Below, piece after piece: positions 4,676-7,300 of a stretch of DNA of 7,300 bases; within the stretch, counting starts at the first letter, position 1; each line of letters begins with the position of its first letter. This DNA is from Clostridia bacterium (GTDB taxonomy: Bacteria; Bacillota; Clostridia; CAKSNL01; HGM11501), in the NCBI GenBank assembly GCA_030535815.1, contig JAUNRD010000088.1:1-7300 (forward strand). Reading direction: 5' to 3'. The notes beneath the pieces were generated by a model. It saw nothing but the letters and a program-made list of their open reading frames with translations. It did no database searches and was not told the DNA's origin. Both the position numbers and the translations under genes were made by a program.

Positions 4676-6199
4676 ATGAACACAAATAACGTAGGAATAT
4701 TTACAGAAGAGATTATTGTCAACGGAAGCAATACTAAAACTAAAGACGGTGAAGAGGTAAGGGTCGTTGGATATACCAGATATTCGTCTGATAACCAGTC
4801 GGAAAATTCGACGTACTATCAGACCAATGCCATCAAAAGCTACTGTAAAGCAAAGGGATATAGGCTTATTAGAATGTACAGCGATAAAGCAAAGACCGGT
4901 ACCAACGGTAATCGTACAGAATTTCAAAAAATGCTGAACGCTGCCGGAAATAATCCTCCTTGGACCAAGATAATAGTCTTTTCGTATAGCCGTTATTACA
5001 GAAATACAGCCGGAGCTACGACTATTGAAGCAAAGCTTAACAGTCTCGGCATCGAGTTAGTAAGTATAACCCAAAACTTTGATAATACACCTGAAGGTAG
5101 ATTAATGAAGCGTTTTACATATACTATGGACGAGTATTACAGTGACTGCGTTTCGTTACATACTCATTCCGGAATGAGCGGAAAGGCGGAACAATGCTTT
5201 CATTGCGGAGGAATTCCTCCACTCGGCTATACAGTAAATGAGGATAAAAAGCTGGTCATTTGTGAAGAAGAGGCTGACATAGTAAGAGAGATTTTTGACA
5301 TGTATGAACAAGAATACTCCTATAAAAAGATGGCGGAAGTCCTTAATGCAAAAGGATATAAAACTAAAGCAGGAAAACCTTTTACCAAGCATTCGTTTTC
5401 GGCAATTCTTACTCAGGAAAAATACATCGGAGTCTTCGTGTGGAATAGGACTAAAAGAAAAGACGAGGATGGGAAACGCAATTCTCATCGCTTTAAGCCC
5501 GTGGATGAATGCATAAGGGTTGATAATGGTTGTCCCGCCATAATTTCTCCCGAACAGTTTGATAAGGTTCGCCAGAAGATGACGTCAAGAGTTCAGGGTA
5601 CTGCTACATCCAAGTCTCGTCAAAACTATATGTTAAGCGGTCTTAAGCTTATGAAATGTGCCGAATGCGGTGCATATATGGTTGGAAATACGGTACGTAG
5701 CCATGGTAGGAAATACACAGTGTATTCTTGTCCTAACCATAAGGATAAAGGATGCCCTGTAAAAGACATTAAGACCGAGCAGATAGATAAGCTTGTAGCA
5801 GGAATGCTTGTACAGGACCTATTTAATAGGCAGGATATAGAAGATATAGAACGCCTTATGTCATCAGATAATGAAATCAATGCCATGAAAATGAAGCTTT
5901 CCGGCTTAGAGAGAGCAAAGATAAACGTTGTTACAGCTATTAAAAACTGTTATGTTGAAGAACTCACGGAAGAACTTGAAAAGATTAAATCTGAGGAAAA
6001 AGAATTAAGAAAAAAGATTGATAAAATTGAAAACAAGAAGACTATCCTTAAAGGAGAAGCCTTCCGTAAAATATGCAAAAAATTCGGTCGCTTACTTGTG
6101 ACCTCTAACGATATAACGATAAAGAATTACTTGAAGAAATGCATAGAAGAAATACTCGTAGATAACGAAGGCGTACAGCTTACATTCTGCGAGGCATAA
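4676..6199 (+). CDS. Large serine recombinase / integrase (507 residues)
   Basis: Domains in order: a 28-residue N-terminal extension; resolvase catalytic domain (about 29-160) with VGYTRYSSDNQ, where S37 is the nucleophile and R35 its partner; R80 before FQKML; and YSRYYRN with R106 and R109. The recombinase DNA-binding domain (about 180-300) carries GGIPPLGY and the segment ending QEKYIGVFVWNR. A zinc ribbon (about 325-365) has C328-x2-C331, C352 and C360. A coiled coil of the kind that controls synapsis direction spans about 400-470. Such enzymes join attP and attB through a 2-base core, without host factors for integration, and need a directionality factor to excise. The motif usually written DR-x-x-R has Ser (S105) in place of Asp, otherwise all key residues are present. 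ATG 4676 follows AAAGGAG with a 6-base gap. It is the last gene of the module and a terminator follows, so an attachment site would be expected nearby. Confidence 0.95.
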   Translation: MNTNNVGIFTEEIIVNGSNTKTKDGEEVRVVGYTRYSSDNQSENSTYYQTNAIKSYCKAKGYRLIRMYSDKAKTGTNGNRTEFQKMLNAAGNNPPWTKIIVFSYSRYYRNTAGATTIEAKLNSLGIELVSITQNFDNTPEGRLMKRFTYTMDEYYSDCVSLHTHSGMSGKAEQCFHCGGIPPLGYTVNEDKKLVICEEEADIVREIFDMYEQEYSYKKMAEVLNAKGYKTKAGKPFTKHSFSAILTQEKYIGVFVWNRTKRKDEDGKRNSHRFKPVDECIRVDNGCPAIISPEQFDKVRQKMTSRVQGTATSKSRQNYMLSGLKLMKCAECGAYMVGNTVRSHGRKYTVYSCPNHKDKGCPVKDIKTEQIDKLVAGMLVQDLFNRQDIEDIERLMSSDNEINAMKMKLSGLERAKINVVTAIKNCYVEELTEELEKIKSEEKELRKKIDKIENKKTILKGEAFRKICKKFGRLLVTSNDITIKNYLKKCIEEILVDNEGVQLTFCEA

Positions 6200-6208
6200 T
6201 ATAAATTG

Positions 6209-6244
6209 AAGCCCTGCTATCATTGAAGATAACAGAGCTTTTTT
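6209..6244 (+). terminator. Rho-independent terminator after the recombinase
   Basis: AAGC (6209-6212) pairs with GCTT (6237-6240), CTG (6214-6216) with CAG (6233-6235) and TATC (6218-6221) with GATA (6228-6231), with two C-A mismatches and a 6-base loop. The T run extends to 6244. It lies 10 bases after the stop. Confidence 0.75.
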
Positions 6245-6321
6245 CTTGGAACGCAATCTCCGAGCAAAAGGACATCTGGAGCATGAAGCCGGGAAAGGCA
6301 AAAGGGAAGAAAGGAGAAAAA

Positions 6322-6438
6322 ATGACTCGAAAATGGAGGGGCATGCGAGGTCAAATACTTCCATTTACGAGCCATAAAAATGATTTGATGCTTAATTTCG
6401 AAATAACTTTGTCAGCAATGATGATAAATGTTGCATGA
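6322..6438 (+). CDS. Speculative 38-residue ORF with a strong ribosome binding site
   Basis: ATG 6322 is preceded by AGAAAGGAG (6308-6316) at a 5-base gap, an excellent site. The product begins MTRKWRGMRGQILPF and ends SAMMINVA; the first ten residues are strongly basic and the last third hydrophobic. I recognise no family. A terminator lies upstream (6209-6244) and I find no convincing promoter between, so expression is doubtful. It could be the 5' remnant of a gene cut by insertion of the element. The stretch 6245-6458 otherwise holds only the inverted repeat listed separately. Confidence 0.3.
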   Translation: MTRKWRGMRGQILPFTSHKNDLMLNFEITLSAMMINVA

Positions 6439-6462
6439 ATATCTGTAAGACAGAAATTAAGC
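6390..6462. repeat. 10-bp inverted repeat downstream of the recombinase
   Basis: GCTTAATTTC (6390-6399) and GAAATTAAGC (6453-6462) are perfect inverted copies 53 bases apart. The right copy overlaps the left arm of the convergent terminator. In AT-rich DNA this may be chance. Confidence 0.4.
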
Positions 6463-6495
6463 CTCTCTATGTATAAAAATCATGGAGAGGCTTTT
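6459..6495. terminator. Bidirectional terminator at the convergent boundary
   Basis: A 13-bp stem pairs AAGCCTCTCTATG (6459-6471) with CATGGAGAGGCTT (6481-6493), one wobble, 9-base loop. T residues follow on the plus strand to 6495, and a T-containing tail (TTAATTTCT) follows on the minus strand. It begins 5 bases after the minus-strand stop of the TOPRIM gene, so its main job is probably to end that transcript. Confidence 0.85.
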
Positions 6496-6498
6496 CTG

Positions 6499-7230
6499 TT
6501 ATTGTTCTATAAGTGCTGAAGCATACTCTGCTATGTAAAACACACATGTACACAAAACCGACAATGCTTGTTCGCTGTCAAGCTTAGCAAGCTGTTTGCT
6601 CAAAATTTTAAGGGCTTCTTCTGTGTCTATTTCGGCAGAATGCTGGTTCCCTGAAATTAAATGAGCTTTCTCTATATTTTGCTTGATTACAGTATTACAC
6701 TCGTCTTTGTTAACCGCGAATTTCCTGTAATCGTGATTGCGATTTTCAGTAGCGACGCGAGTTTTATACAGTTTTTTCTTCAACTCGTCCAATGTTGCGA
6801 TATATGAGTTATATGCATCATCGGGTATGCTTTTCATATGATAAAAGGCTTCAACCATAGGATAATTGATATAAAGTTTACCCATATCGGATGACTCGCG
6901 GAAATGATCGAGCATACGTGTGATTTTTGATGGGGAGAACAAAGGATCATGGGGATCTAAGTCGAAAATCAAAAGAATATCCGAGTAATAATTATCGAAT
7001 AATTTTTTCTTTTCGGAATTTTTTTCATGCATCTTCAAAACTTGCAATATATCAAGCGAATCAGGATTGTCGTCTTTGAACATTTCGTTGTACAAAGTGT
7101 AGATATTGGTGTTGTAAGAAATAATTTCGTGATTGCTGTCAATGCCGTAAACTGAAAGCAGGTGCTGCATCAGTTTGTAGTCTGTTTTCTCGCCTTCTAC
7201 CAATACAAGAATCTTACTCTTATTAACCAT
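6499..7230 (-). CDS. TOPRIM-domain protein, likely partner of the adjacent ATPase (243 residues)
   Basis: The N-terminus reads KILVLVEGEKTDYKLM, with E12 as the conserved TOPRIM glutamate. SDILLIFDLDPHD follows at 83-95, with the D90-x-D92 pair. Next comes GKLYINYPMVEAF at 117-129, with E127 in the place where RloB-like proteins carry a conserved N-P-x-x-E segment. These acidic residues bind metal for nucleic-acid cleavage in OLD, Gabija and RloB relatives. The remaining ~110 residues are helical and unassigned. The ATG at 7230 overlaps the stop of the preceding minus-strand gene by 8 bases and has GGTGA 5 bases upstream; a GTG at 7239 would add three residues. ATPase-TOPRIM pairs of this layout are typical of anti-phage systems, so defence is a reasonable inference. 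Exact family is uncertain. Confidence 0.75.
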   Translation of the reverse strand: MVNKSKILVLVEGEKTDYKLMQHLLSVYGIDSNHEIISYNTNIYTLYNEMFKDDNPDSLDILQVLKMHEKNSEKKKLFDNYYSDILLIFDLDPHDPLFSPSKITRMLDHFRESSDMGKLYINYPMVEAFYHMKSIPDDAYNSYIATLDELKKKLYKTRVATENRNHDYRKFAVNKDECNTVIKQNIEKAHLISGNQHSAEIDTEEALKILSKQLAKLDSEQALSVLCTCVFYIAEYASALIEQ

Positions 7231-7300
7231 TGAATTCACCGCTTAAATACAGCTTTTCCAGATTATGCCCTTCGCGCAGTTCTCGTCTGGTTGCGCTCTT
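7223..7300 (-). CDS. C-terminal end of an AAA/SMC-like ATPase (5' partial)
   Basis: Reading the minus strand from the window edge gives 25 residues ending REGHNLEKLYLSGEFNG and a TAA at 7225-7223. The arrangement of a basic, charged stretch followed by (N)LEKLYLSG(E/R)F recalls the C-terminal tail of COG1106-type (AAA_15/AAA_21) ATPases, whose tails often read LxxxYLxGRYG. No ATPase motif is inside the window, so the call rests on this tail and on the 8-base overlap with a TOPRIM gene, which is how such ATPases are commonly partnered. In that setting the ATPase would sense or bind a target and license the TOPRIM protein. It could be a different ATPase type or another protein. Confidence 0.5.
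   Translation of the reverse strand, partial: KSATRRELREGHNLEKLYLSGEFNG

Noticed and set aside
5295..5516. 73-residue plus-strand open frame inside the large recombinase
   Set aside because: It is an out-of-frame overlap with the conserved DNA-binding domain of the recombinase and has no separate support.

Overview
The window looks like a Clostridia-type Bacillota genome, possibly Lachnospiraceae. The DNA is AT-rich, genes have strong AGGAGG-type Shine-Dalgarno (SD) sites and extended -10 promoters, and the recognisable families (DUF4143 ATPase, DUF927 protein, large serine recombinase) are common there. The genus call is inference only.

Layout. (1) Positions 1-290 hold the last residues of a DUF4143-type AAA ATPase and a strong terminator. 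(2) Positions 387-1205 are a single-gene unit: extended -10 promoter, an unrecognised 224-residue charged protein, and a terminator. (3) Positions 1240-6244 read as one plus-strand mobile-element module. It starts with inverted repeats and a short basic ORF whose stop abuts the next gene. Two tandem paralogous small proteins of unknown function follow, then a DUF927/Cch-like AAA+ putative helicase, a catalytically degenerate serine-recombinase domain, an overlapping 45-residue ORF, a full-length large serine recombinase and a terminator. Three of the intercistronic gaps carry a strong RNA hairpin directly before the next ribosome binding site. (4) Positions 6245-6458 hold little: one speculative 38-residue ORF and an inverted repeat. 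(5) Positions 6459-7300 carry, on the minus strand, a TOPRIM-domain protein overlapping the end of an upstream ATPase gene, an arrangement seen in ATPase-TOPRIM defence pairs such as RloA/RloB.

Working together. The order DUF927 helicase, recombinase-like protein, large serine recombinase recalls the cch-ccrA-ccrB core of staphylococcal SCC elements. There a self-loading MCM-like helicase is thought to replicate the excised circle and serine recombinases excise and integrate it. Here the first recombinase position is held by a protein lacking the catalytic serine, so it is more likely an accessory or regulatory partner than a second enzyme. No relaxase or conjugation genes are visible. The attachment sites were not found, so it remains open whether the flanking ATPase/TOPRIM genes are cargo or host DNA.
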